This document shows, piece by piece, positions 1 to 10,387 of a stretch of DNA of 64,000 bases; within the stretch, counting starts at the first letter, position 1, and each line of letters starts with the position of its first letter. The notes under the pieces are model-generated. The model did not search any database and had not been told where the DNA came from. It saw nothing but the letters and a program-made list of their open reading frames with translations. The DNA comes from Azolla caroliniana (Eukaryota; Polypodiophyta). The stretch spans positions 6,758,001 to 6,822,000 of the forward strand of contig JBHGNT010000015.1 in NCBI GenBank assembly GCA_043228905.1. The letters are read 5' to 3'. Both the position numbers and the translations under genes were made by a program.

Positions 1-200
1 GAATCGGATGAGGAGTACTCGGCTACGGAGAGCCAGATGATACAAACCCGGTATGAACCGGATGAGGAGTACCCGGCTACGGAGAGCCGGATGATACAGA
101 CCCGGTATGAACCGGATGAGGAGTACCCGGCTATGGAGAGCCGGATGATACAGACCCGGTGAAGACCGGATGAGGAGTACCCGACTACGTAGAATCGGAT
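1..200 (+). repeat. 54-bp tandem repeat array in LTR U3
   Basis: About 3.5 copies of a 54-bp unit are visible, containing 'ccggatgaggagtacccgg' and 'gagccggatgatacagaccc'; copies begin near 3, 57, 111 and 165. The related LTR at 57009-57496 carries a single degenerate version at the equivalent place, so the array is an expansion within U3 rather than part of a host gene. The unit is a multiple of three, but no frame leads into a recognisable protein. It may act as a repeated promoter or enhancer element (inference). Confidence 0.8.
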
Positions 201-276
201 GAAGAGACATATTCGTAAATATGTTTCTGAGACTCCATCGAGGCTATATTTGTAAATAGCCGAAAAGTCATATTAG

Positions 277-284
277 TATAAATA
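277..284 (+). promoter_or_regulatory. Putative TATA box of the LTR promoter
   Basis: TATAAATA sits just before the conserved 'gacttagggcaaac' block. The homologous LTR at 57009-57496 carries the same TATA-like string on the opposite strand. This is the expected position for a U3 core promoter. Confidence 0.5.
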
Positions 285-650
285 TGACTTAGGGCAAACT
301 TTTAGTGTGTGTTGTTGTCATTTTGTTGGTGCAAGAAGTAGAGAGAGCACGTAACAGTGTATAGAGAGAGAGAGAGAGAAAGAGGTCGCTGCCTCTGTTG
401 TAACCGCCGCCTGTGGCGAAGATCGTGAGCACGAGGTCGTTGCCTCCGTGAACTCACTGTTTGTACATTCCAATGTAGTGATAGTTTGCAGCCTGTGGGC
501 TGCCGTGGTTTTTCCCTTAATTTTGGGTTTTCCACGTAAACATCCTGTGCACTCGTTTCTTCTTCGTGTTGTGCTTTATTTCCTGTTTTCTGTGTATGAT
601 TCTAAGCTCGGTTGTGGCCGAGCGTTGCGTATAAGGAGCGTTGAGTTCCC

Positions 651-896
651 GTCATTTATATATAGTTACCCTCTCTCTTCATTAACCAACTACAACAACC
701 ACTCTCTCTCTTGGGCAATGTGAAGACTCATAGTCATGGGGAATATGTAACTCATTAGTTATGTGTCATGGAATATGATTCTATGACACATAGTTAATGT
801 GTAGAGAGTAGTGGTGCGACTCTTAACCTTTGAGTAATCAGAGATTCTCAAAAGTTGTGTTCACACATTGCACTATGTTGAGCTTGATTCTCAACA
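651..896 (-). repeat. Truncated 3' LTR of copia E
   Basis: It aligns with the U3 part of the 5' LTR (5265-5731), starting at TGTTGAGAATC (minus strand, at 896) and running to the shared 'ttatatatag' block near 660. The R-U5 part (about 220 bp) is missing. The adjoining minus-strand sequence 'gcttgagggggcg' is the polypurine tract. Confidence 0.85.
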
Positions 897-911
897 CGCC
901 CCCTCAAGCTT

Positions 912-3900
912 AACTCAGGTCGGTTCCTTTCGATTGATGTCCGCTATGGCTGGTATCCGGTTCGAACGGTATCCGGTTCTCGCTTGTACTCCCCCTCCAG
1001 CTTGGCAAGTCAGGTATCGTCAATCCGAGTTCTGACATGAATTACCGAAGCTTGTCGGCTCTTAGTGCCTTGGTGAAGATGTCGACTGCTTGAAGATTCG
1101 GGTCGCTGTGTAGAAGATCAACATCTCTGGCCTAAACACGCTCTCGAATGAAGTGGTAGTGCACTTCGATATGCTTTGTGCATGCTTGGAACACCGGGTT
1201 CCGAGCCAAATATATACTACTCATGTTGTTGCAGATAATGGGAGTCGGATGCTTGATGGGAACGCCTAGATCCTTCAAAATCCTCTTGAGCCATACGGCT
1301 TCCCATGCAGCTACAGTTGCGCCCCTATATTTCTCCTCCGTACTCGAAAGTGCGACAATAGGCTACTTCTTACTACTCTAAGATATTGCTCCGCTACCGA
1401 GTGAGAAGACAAATTCGGAGGTCAATCGTCCATCAGCTCTGTAGCCGGCCCAATCGGCATCCGTGTACCCTTCGAGCAGAATTTGTGTGGCCGATGCGTA
1501 GAGGATGTCATAATCCATTGTGCCACTCATGTATCATAATACTCTCTTAGCGCAATCGAAATGGACATTTCGCGGAGTTTGCATGAATTGGCTGAGGAGG
1601 CCAATCGGATAGTTGAGGTCGGGTCACATGATTGTGAGATAGATGAGGCTCCCGATCAATTGTCGATATTGAGTCAGCTCGCACTCGTCTGTGCCGGAGT
1701 CGGCATCTAGTTTGAGGTTTTGATCGAGAGGGGTTGCCACAGATTTGCAATCAACCATCCCGAACTTGTATAACAAGTTGAGGATGTAGTGCCTTTGAGA
1801 GATCATAATGCCAGTCGGAATCCGAATTACTTTGATTCCAAGGAAGTAATGAAGTTCCTTATGTCCATCATCTCGAATTTGTTGGAGAGGAAGGACTTCA
1901 CCTTGTGGATGTCAACTAAATGCTCACCTCCAATAACCAGATCAGCCATGTATAGGATGATGACATTCGAAAGCCGATTTGATGAAGATATTGCATAATC
2001 TTCGAATACCAAGAACGCGATGCTTGCTTAAGGCCGTAGAGTGGCTTCTGGAGTCGGCACACGACTTTCAGATGAGTACGTGATTCGGAGCCGGGTGGTT
2101 GTGCCATGTATACCTCCTCGAATTCGCCTTGAAGAAAGGCGTTCTTTACGTCCATGTGATGGAGGTGGCACCCTTTTGCTGACACAAGCACAATGATTGT
2201 CTAAACAGTCGTCATCTTTGCCACCGGGGCAAAGGTTTCCTCATAGTCGACTCTGTGTGTTTGTGCGTATCCTTTCGCTACAAGTCGAGCTTTGTAGTGG
2301 TTGACAGAGCCGTCGGCATTATACTTCACCTTGTAGATCCATCTACAACCGATCGTTTTCTTATGCGGTGAGTGGGGAACGAGATCGCATGTTTCGTTCT
2401 TGCAAAAGTGCCTGCATCTCCTCGTTCATTGCTTCGACCCATCGTGGGTCCTTCATGGATTCAGAAAAGGTTTCCAGCTCCCATACTGTTGCTACCTTCA
2501 TCATAAAGGCATAATGGTACGCCATATAATCATTGTGGCCGAATCGGCTTACAAGGTTATTTTCACAAGTGAATCGGCGGAGCTTCTCGTTTGCGGATAG
2601 TAAGGCTTTCTTCGCTCCATTTGTCCGGATGTCAAGGCCGTCGAACTCACTATCGAGGGAGTGACTCAATTCATTGTCGTCGAAGTGATCGTCTTCATAC
2701 TCCGGCATGTTCGCCTTCCCTTTGTCCAGCTTCGGACTCGGCTGAAATGTCCTTTGATCGCACGGAGGCTCTTGTGGCCACCTAAGCCTTGTTGTAATCG
2801 GGCTTTCTTCAAACATGTGTGTAAGGTGATCTTCATCTTCTATCTCTTGTTCGGCGGATTCCGGGTCAACCGGAATCGGAATCGAAGTTTTCTCTAGTGC
2901 GTACCAAGATGTGGACTCGTCGAAAACGACTTCTCAACTTACTCAAGATTTTCGAGTTGAGGGGTTATAGCACTTGTACCCCTTTTGCTCTTGTGAGTAT
3001 CCTATGAGTATACATTTCTCCAACTTTGGGTTGAGCTTTTGTCGCTTTTCATCAAGGATGTGCACATACGCAATGGAGCTGAATATCCAAACATGTGATA
3101 GATCTGGTTTCTTTCCGAAAAACTTCTCGTCCGGCGTGAGTTCATGCACGCCGGATTTCGTACACTGATTCATGAGATAGGCAACCATATTAGCTGCTTC
3201 CGCCCAATACGATTTTGGCATGTGCTTTTCGTTAAGCACAGCCTGTGCCACTTCGAGGATGTGTCGATTCATGCATTTGGCTACTCCATTCTGTTGTGGC
3301 GTATGTCGACACGAAATATTCTTTGCCTCCATCTGATCGAAGGCACCGTACATGTCTACTCGTAGCTTTTTCGACTCCACTCTTGAATTTTTGGAAGTGT
3401 CCGAACACTTCACTCTTTTGCCGCATCTGGTAGATCCAAGTGTGCCTAGAGAAGTCGTAGATAAATGTCATGTAGTATCGGCATCCGCCGAATGTCGCCA
3501 TTTGAGCCGGTCCCCATACATCAGAATGAATTACGTCGAGTATGCCTCTGCTTACATTCCTCTTCTTCAGAAATGGATTCCGATGTTGCTTGCCGAATTG
3601 GCAAGCTTCACATATGCCTTCAATCTCTCTCTCTTTGAAGGTCGGGAGTCTGATGACGACTCCTTTCCATTGCATCGCCTTGAGCTTTTGAAGGTTGATA
3701 TGGCCAATCCACTTGTGCCATAACTCTATGTCGGACTCGGCTTTCGTGCCTTTTGCGAACATGGCCGATTTCATCTCATGCAAGTCTAGAATGAACATTC
3801 AGCCCTCTCTTCATCTGCGGGCGATGAGTCGGCCCTCTTTTTCGATGAAGCAACCGCCTTGATTAAATCGAACTTGCATTCCTTGCTCTACAATTTGGCC

Positions 3901-5097
3901 GACAGAGACCAAATTCTTCATGATAGTTGGTACATGCAAGACATTTTGAATGTAAGTTTGCTTACCTTCTTTTCCGAACGGAACATTGCCAATGTGCCAA
4001 ATCGGGTGTGTAGTGTCGTCTCCAGTTTCGACATAGCCGGGTTAGTCTGGCTCTCGAAGTTCTTGGAACCATTCTTGATGCGACGTCATATGGTTTGAGG
4101 CACCCGAATCGACAAACCATAAGTCTTCCGGATTGGAGGCACTAGTAGAAGTTGAGGTCGACATAGAATTCGCTCTATGTCTCATTACAAATATTCCATT
4201 GTAGTCAGCGTACTCGGAGTCGGTGGCGTAATTGGTGAGTTGTCGACTAGTGGAAGCCGACTCGCGCATCTTCTTTCAGCACTCTTCTTCGCAGTGGCCA
4301 ACTTTGCTGCAATATCCGCTTTCGATTGAGGTTTGTTAGCTTGAACCGAAATGGTAGCTCCCCCTTCTTCCGAAGGTTCCTCGATGGCCTCCATCTTTTT
4401 GCAGCAATTGAGAGTTATTTTCGTACATCAGGCCTCGTCCGCCTCATCCTTGGCCGAATCGGGCTCTTCTTGCACGACCGCGTCCTCTTCCTCCGTCAGA
4501 ATGCGTGTAGAGCATGTGGCCTTCTGAGGCGTTGCTCCTTGTTCGAACATGATTTTCTTCGACCAACAACATGGATTGAAGATCCAAGAAGGAGGGTGGA
4601 TTCTCTCGTGCTAGTACGGCGATCCGCATCGCGCCGAACCGTGGTGCAAGGCCGCCGAGGCATATTTGCACCATTTCATCATCCTCCACATTGACGCTTA
4701 TTGAGCCGAGTGCATCACAAAGCTCCTTGATCTTCAAGGTGTAGCTTGTGATGTACATATCCCATTGTTGGATGTTGTTCAACTCTTGGCGGAGTTGAAG
4801 CTTTCTCGCGGTCATGTTGGCGGCGAAAATCTTTCATAGCGGCGTCTCGGCTTCTTGAATTTAGCCGAGCATGTGGTCTTGAACACATGTCGCCAAGCAA
4901 TACATCACTCGGCTTGCCGCTTGCTCCCATGTTGCGTAGTCGGCGTCTTTCGGGTCGGGTCAATTTTCTTGTGCTCCTTTGATGTAACCCCAATAGCCTT
5001 GGCCGACAAGGTACTGGTGCATCTTGTACTCCCAAGATGCAAAGTTGTTTCGATCTAGCTTCTCGTTAGGGATATCTCTCCCCATTTGAGTATTCAT
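912..5097 (-). pseudogene. Copia E gag-pol polyprotein, degenerate
   Basis: Gag starts at the ATG at 5097 and shows the copia-type motifs 'ASWEYKMHQYLVGQGYW' and 'ARKLQLRQELNNIQQ'. A degenerate zinc knuckle lies near 4270-4320. Protease is seen as FVDSGASNHMTS (about 4070-4120), so the active-site DSG is kept. The GAG-pre-integrase segment has ELWHKWIGHINL and CEACQFGKQH, followed by the integrase core (YMTFIYDFSRHTWIY, LRSDGGKEYF, TPQQNGVAKCMNRHI) at about 2950-3700. RT (MDVKNAFLQGEFEEVY, RLQKPLYGLKQA) spans about 1830-2560, and RNase H lies near 920-1800 with ADWAG and DIFTKAL. Many stops and frameshifts occur, and the RT catalytic YVDD has become YMAD. The polyprotein cannot be functional. 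Confidence 0.88.
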
Positions 5098-5252
5098 TGT
5101 CGATTAAGCTTCCTTTCTTCTTTTCCTTCTCTCTCGAACACGAGCTATGTAGTGGTACTATGATAGCGATGAGTCGGTTCTTCTTGAACGTCGACGTAGA
5201 GCACAACACACAATCACGATGAGGCGAGTGGGCCAGATGGAGCTACCAAATT

Positions 5253-5264
5253 GCTCTGATACCA
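5253..5264 (-). promoter_or_regulatory. Primer-binding site (initiator Met-tRNA) of copia E
   Basis: On the minus strand this reads TGGTATCAGAGC, the standard plant copia primer site complementary to the 3' end of initiator methionine tRNA. It directly abuts the 5' LTR. Confidence 0.9.
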
Positions 5265-5731
5265 TGTAAAGAATCGATGGTGATTCTTTTGTGCAGGGGA
5301 ATAGATGTGCGTTATGTGAGTATATGTGTGAGAGAAAAAGACAGGAGACAAAAGAGAACTCAAGATAAATAAATGAGAGGAAAATAGAATACTCAAGAAG
5401 AAGATGTATATTTCACAAGTAGAATAAGATTTACAAAATGTAGCATAACAAGGAGTCACAACTAACTTAGTATGAAGTGTGAGGAGGGTGCTTTATATAT
5501 AGTCACCCTCTCTCTTCATTAACTAACTACAGCAACCACTCTCTCTTGGGGAATGTGAAGACTCATAGTCATGGGGAATATGTAACTCATTAGTTATGTG
5601 TCATAGAATATGATTCTATGACACATAGTTAATGTGTAGAGAGTAGTGGTGTGACTCTTGACCTTTGAGTAATCATAGATTCTCAAAAGTTGTGCTCACA
5701 CGTTGCACTATGTTGATCTTGATTCTCAACA
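5265..5731 (-). repeat. 5' LTR of copia E (467 bp)
   Basis: On the minus strand it starts TGTTGAGAATC and ends in ...TTTACA, giving the TG...CA termini. The length is identical to LTR1 and LTR2 of the dimeric element at 16874-26324. The flank beyond it is 'acaga'; no partner duplication can be found because the opposite LTR is truncated. Confidence 0.9.
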
Positions 5732-6640
5732 ACAGATTCGGGAGCACTTCTCCGAAAAATAGTTGGAACAGATACACCTGCAACAATTTCTCAAACATGG
5801 CGAAGATAGGGTTTGGAGCATGACAATCCTAGAACAAGAGCAACTTCATCGAAAGGCTTTGTGGATCGACATCGAGTAGGTAACGATTTTTGTTTTAAAA
5901 GCAGAAAAGTCGTGTTAGTATTCCTAACACGAATGGGACAAATGCCCAAAAAACTCTGATTTCGGTGGACAGGGCCATGTTGGATAATCGGTGTCGAAAA
6001 TGGTACATTCAAGCATGGCACTCTGTTACCCAGAGAAAGTGGGGAAGAGTCGGAATCGGAGTCGGAGGTTCGGAGTCGAAGTCGAAGTCGGATCGAGGAA
6101 GAGGATCGATGAGTCATCATTTTGGTTAAATAATAATTAATACCGAAAAGTATAGTTAGTTACAAGTTTTGTAGTTCTTACCGATAGGGCAATATGTATT
6201 TCTTGATGAGGAAGTCATTGAGTTTGCCTATAAAAAGGAACCGAAGGCATTGTAAAATCTATAACACGTTCACATTCACAAGTGGAAGGATCGTGCATAA
6301 ATGGAAGGATAAGGAATATTTTGGTTGATTTTAGTACTTTTTCAATGATTTTACAAAACACATTGATACCAGTATCATACATGTTCAAATATACTATGAA
6401 AAAGGTTAAAAATCCACTATTTTCGTGATTTAAAAATAAATAAAAAAAGAGGAATTTCAAAACATTCTCAATTTATATCACAAACTTTACAACCAATGTT
6501 ATTTTATAAGAAATGATTTTTTAGAAATCATAAGAATTCAAAACACATGCTTTTATATTACTCGATTTGTTACAAGCGAAATGTAGTTACACTTAATAGC
6601 CAAAAATACATTCATGATCACTCCTTTACGGAGAATCACT
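5732..6640. other. Unassigned spacer right of copia E
   Basis: No gene is recognised. The segment at 5880-6000 ('gaaaagtcgtgttagtattcc...gggacaaatgcccaaaa') vaguely recalls the U3/R motif of the copia LTR at the window start, so this may be the decayed continuation of that element. A short (TCGGAG)n-like simple repeat lies at 6048-6095, and a TATA-like 'ctataaaaagg' at about 6227. The rest is AT-rich without coding signal. Confidence 0.4.
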
Positions 6641-6830
6641 ACTATAACTAATATACAATGACAATTCCTCCTCGTCATCCTGGGATGTACCAATCACTGC
6701 ATTATCTTCGTCATAAACCAAATGGTTTGACTCTAGATTATATGTAGCAGATCTCGTTTGCCTTCGACTCGAGCCACCTTGTAGACCTGGTAATTTTTCT
6801 TTTATTATATCTATTGTTGACTTCCTTTAT

Positions 6831-9283
6831 CATCCGGATTTTGTAAGCGTGAAGTCATACACGATGATATCCACATTAGAGATATCAAGGGTCGAGGTGT
6901 TACGAATGTTTCGCTTCCTCTTCCTACCTCCCCTTGTCGTTGGGCATTCAATCATCTCCAATGTATACTTACCCGTAAAAGCATTTGCACTTCTAGTGTT
7001 GTACTAATGAACGTTTATAGACTTGATCGTGTTTTCTATATCATGCATTAGCACTTCTAGAATTTTACCAACCCAAAATTGGTGGCCATGTGAGTTCTCA
7101 TCAGTCGGCGTTGCAATCAACATCCCCGCCGTGAGCTTTTGCAAATTGCCTTGCCATCTAGCTTCTACTGCTTTGGTCATCCTTGGTCCCACATAAATGT
7201 CTCTTTATTGTGGATGGACCAAACTATCATTAATCGCATTTGCTAGTTGCTCCGGAGTTTTATTTACATGATCATGTTGTAGCGACCATGTGAATGGCGT
7301 TTCCAAATTCCAATTATCACCAAATACACAATTGTCTATAATTCCTTTCTGATCACTAAAAAATACATCCCACCATGACATGTCTTGTTGTGCGGCATAT
7401 TTCTTTGCGGCCTCAATATGCTTTCTTTTTTCTTCTAAGGCTTGGAGCCATAATTGTTTTTGTTCCGATACCAAGTCACTATGCAATTGTCCTTTCTTCT
7501 CAATTGGCATTTGTTTAGCTCCATGGACAATTGTACTCGACATACAAAGTAATAACTGGCAACCACCTTTAGGTTCCCATGTTGTAGAAGATAAATATCG
7601 TTTAGCATACAAAAGCGTAGAACCACTTATTTCATTTTTCTTTATCATAAAAATATGATTGAAGCTTATATTGTTTAACTGGGCGAGCACTTTAACATTC
7701 CCAACACCCCCATCTGATATATATCTCTTAAATTCATATACCTCCTTCAAGTGTAACACTTTTGAGCGTGGTGATATGCATCACAAATGACATCAAATAG
7801 TTTTGGTAATGTGAAAGCATCATGCCAAGAAAACTGTCTGGAGAATGTGCTAAACATCTGATCTATATGATCATGTGTGTGGCCAACCAAAAGAAAATTG
7901 ACTTTCATTTTTCTAAACAATCATTGGTTGACCAACATACTTAGATAGCCAAACACAATTGAATTTTTGTTCTCTCTAGCAGTATTGTCCAATTGAATGT
8001 ATAGAACAGGGGGGAATGGTTAGCCCCAAGACATCAAAACTCGGTAGTATTGTCCAATTGAATGTATAGAACAGGGGGGAACGGTTAACCCCAAGACATC
8101 AAAACTCGGTGAATCAATTTAATTGTTAGGTTAGGGTCATTGTGAACATTGGGGTATGTAATGAAGACATGAGGTCCAACAAACCTATTATAAGCCAAGC
8201 ATCCCATCAAGTGCATTTGAACAAGGCAATCATCATTGATATCTTTGGGGAGCCTCCGCATATGCGGCAAGCACGTCTTCTTCTGGTCCATGCCATCTAT
8301 CATTAAGCACATGTATTGTTCGAGCCTCTTCAAACACTTCTCTCTATGATGCATCGCCTTCTTTCGTTCTAACAATTGTGCCTCACGATACTCCCGTAGT
8401 AACTTCTTACTCATATCCTTTTCCATTGATGTCTTTGCACCTTTAGCCAAACTTTTAAGATTTTGCAATACCCCATGCATTCTTTACGTGGAATGATAAC
8501 ATTTGAAAACTGAGCTCTCCATAATCTTGTGAATTGGCTATATGTGACAAATTTATTATGTGAGCCCACCATATCTGATCGATAGACATCATAAACTTCT
8601 CGACGTGTGTAATTATCAGAGAGGTGCATCCTACCTGTAGTGGGCATTACTTCACAATTTAACTGAAAGTAACTTTTCATTCAACCAATAGCATGTCTTC
8701 CAATTGCACCTTTCATACTTGGACCCTCTTTACAATTGAGCATCTGATCCCTGCTAAGTAAACGTTGTTGTACTCTATCTAGCCACATGTTACTAACACA
8801 TAACGCAATTTCGAATGCAACTCTACATATTTGTTGCGCATGGAAGATATAATACTCTAATGATACTTTGATCCCCATACATTTGTCAGACACTAGTTGC
8901 ATATGTGACCCGAGGTAAGTGTCTTGCTCATCACTAGTCATCAAAAAATAGTATCGCCTTAATTCTCGCAACTTTGATTTTCCAATCATAGACATACAAC
9001 CACAGGCACAACATATTTTGTTGACATCAAATCCAATCTGCTCATCTGATGTCACCAAGTTAAATCTAGCCAGACGAATTCTATGTGGGATTCTTCTAAT
9101 ATGCATAGGGCTTCCAGATTTCTCTTCCTGCATAGAAGTTGGGGTAACCTTGTTACAATCCAATTCTTTGTTGTGACCATCACCCATGATATTCGATGTT
9201 TCATTGGCACTACCTTCATTCTCCGTATCTTTATTAATATCATATTCTTCAATACAGAACTCTTCACATGTGTCATTATTCAC
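6831..9283 (-). pseudogene. DUF7869-like protein (possible DDE-type transposase), decayed
   Basis: Minus-strand reading frames joined by stops and frameshifts give one recognisable protein. The N-terminal part has a Cys-rich segment (ICCACGCM), a 'RELRRYYFLMTSDEQDTYL' helix and an ICRVAFEIALCVSNMWLDRVQ segment (9280-8690). Next comes a variable helix pair (8680-8330). The core follows: MIDGMDQKKTCLPH (about 8285-8320), then in other frames LDNTARENKN (about 7965-7995) and LLVGHTHDHID (about 7870-7905). A C-terminal part with FWVGKILEV (about 7060-7085) reaches a TGA at 6831-6833. This order is typical of plant DUF7869 proteins. The three Asp-bearing motifs resemble an RNase-H-fold DDE catalytic triad, which is my inference. 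Breaks include a stop after SLVHPQ (about 7205), a stop in the VNQ*LFRKM stretch, and a 65-bp duplication at 7981-8110. Confidence 0.65.
7981..8110 (-). repeat. 65-bp tandem duplication inside the DUF7869-like core
   Basis: Two adjacent 65-bp copies (7981-8045 and 8046-8110) begin 'agtattgtccaattgaatg' and differ at two or so positions. 65 is not a multiple of three, so the duplication breaks the frame between the second and first core motifs. Confidence 0.9.
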
Positions 9284-9309
9284 ATGTGGTGTAGGTGAAG
9301 ATGAGCTCA

Positions 9310-9415
9310 GACAATACTATTCGATAGAAATGGGTGAGTCTGTCGACAGACAATATTCTTCGATAGAAAATGGTGAGTCTGTCGACAGACAATACTCTTC
9401 GGTAGAAAATGAAGA
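9310..9415 (-). repeat. 39-bp tandem repeat near the 5' end of the DUF7869-like gene
   Basis: About 2.7 copies of a 39-bp unit starting 'gacaatattcttcgataga' begin at 9310, 9349 and 9388. The unit is exactly 13 codons, and both strands stay open across it. It lies just upstream of the first methionine of the minus-strand gene (9283) and could belong to a longer N-terminus or to the 5' leader. Confidence 0.8.
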
Positions 9416-9479
9416 GACTGATGTTTGCTTCAATCGAGAACGGTGAGTCTTCACTCATGGCTTAAGGTTCACACAAAGC

Positions 9480-10250
9480 TCTTCAAGTTATGTGCTTGGG
9501 CTAATATAAAAAACGGATAAGCTCCTCTCTAAACATAAACTCCTCTCTAAATAGAAGCTCCCTCAATATAATGTCTATATTATTTAATATTATAAATACA
9601 ATAAATAAAGATATTATTTTTGATATAATAATTTTATTCAACATATTAATAATTACTTAAACTAGTCAGTATAAAGTTGAATCAATTATATTTTATACCT
9701 TATTAATCTTATAATATATAATTTAAATTAAATTTACTTTAGCCATGAAGTATAATACAATTACAATCATTACCAAGCCATATATGTGTTGGTTTAAAGT
9801 TAAAATCATTGGTTTATTAATGGCACCCATATTTAATATAGAACTTCTCAATCATTGGTTCATTCATGCCCACCATTTTAAATATAAGCCTTGTCAATCA
9901 TTGGTTCATTCATGGGCACATCTTTAATACAAAACATTAGATAGTCATAAAAATGTTGCTTTGAGAATTCAATCATTGGTTCATTCATGAACCTCTATCA
10001 TTGTTTTCTTTATGACCTTCAAAGGCATTTTATGTTAGTTTAAGTATAAAATAATCATTAATATGTTAGTTTGAGTATGAAATCATTGATTCACTCATAA
10101 GCATCATTTAATTCAAATCCATTGGTACATTCAAGATTATGTACTAAATAAAGTATACTAAGGTCTAAGAAAAAAGTGTCTACGGTCAAAGAAACTCTTT
10201 CTTAGGTCTAACTAACTAACCTTAAGCTTACCAACCCTAGTTAAAGTAAC
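9480..10250. other. AT-rich divergent intergenic region with degenerate repeats
   Basis: No coding signal is seen. Between about 9800 and 10140 the motif 'caatcattggttcattcatg' or close variants recurs at about 9804, 9849, 9895, 9970 and 10080, in a loose 45-110 bp spacing. The region separates the divergent DUF7869-like (minus) and ParB-like (plus) genes and probably holds their promoters. Confidence 0.6.
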
Positions 10251-10255
10251 TACCC

Positions 10256-10263
10256 TATAAATA
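10256..10263 (+). promoter_or_regulatory. TATA box of the ParB-like gene
   Basis: The sequence 'ccctataaatagg' is a canonical TATA element, 125-132 bp upstream of an ATG at 10388 and followed by a C/A-rich leader ('acagagcacaagagcacac'). Spacing and composition fit a plant pol II promoter with transcription starting near 10290. Confidence 0.6.
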
Positions 10264-10387
10264 GGAAGACCTCCTCATTTCACAATCACTCACGCGTAGA
10301 ACAGAGCACAAGAGCACACAGAGCACAAACAGCCCATAGCACGCAGCACCAAATCGTCATCTCCCCGTAAGCATCGACAAGAGAATC

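Larger units (their letters stand above)
1..650 (+). repeat. Copia-type LTR, cut by window start and by the downstream copia insertion
   Basis: This matches, with divergence, the LTR of the minus-strand element at 57009-57496: the blocks around the TATA box, the 'cttagggcaaac' motif, the purine-rich leader, and the 'gggttttccacgtaaacatcct' region all occur in the same order. The orientation is therefore plus, with U3 at the left. The window begins inside U3, in a 54-bp tandem array, so the LTR start and any internal region are not visible. The right end, after the 'ggttgtggccgag' motif near 610-625, is blurred where a truncated minus-strand copia LTR begins at about 651. No primer-binding site follows it, so it is a 3' LTR or a solo LTR. 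Boundaries are approximate. Confidence 0.7.
651..5731 (-). mobile_element. Ty1/copia retrotransposon E, near full length but decayed
   Basis: Read on the minus strand, the order is 5' LTR (5265-5731), PBS matching initiator Met-tRNA (5253-5264), gag, protease, integrase, reverse transcriptase, RNase H, polypurine tract (about 897-911) and a truncated 3' LTR (651-896). PR-IN-RT-RH is the Ty1/copia order. It is the same family as the dimeric element at 16874-26324: the LTRs share their sequence and 467-bp length, and the proteins align over gag, IN and RT. It sits in the copia LTR that opens the window. The 3' LTR lacks about 220 bp at its outer end, so the second target-site duplication is gone. 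Confidence 0.9.

Noticed and set aside
4326-4694. Plus-strand open frames opposite copia E, such as this 122-codon one
   Set aside because: They are the complement of the minus-strand gag-pol frames with no motif of their own.
5791-6120. 109-codon minus-strand frame with an Arg/Ser/Asp-rich start
   Set aside because: The composition comes from a TCGGAG-type simple repeat, and no conserved motif was found.
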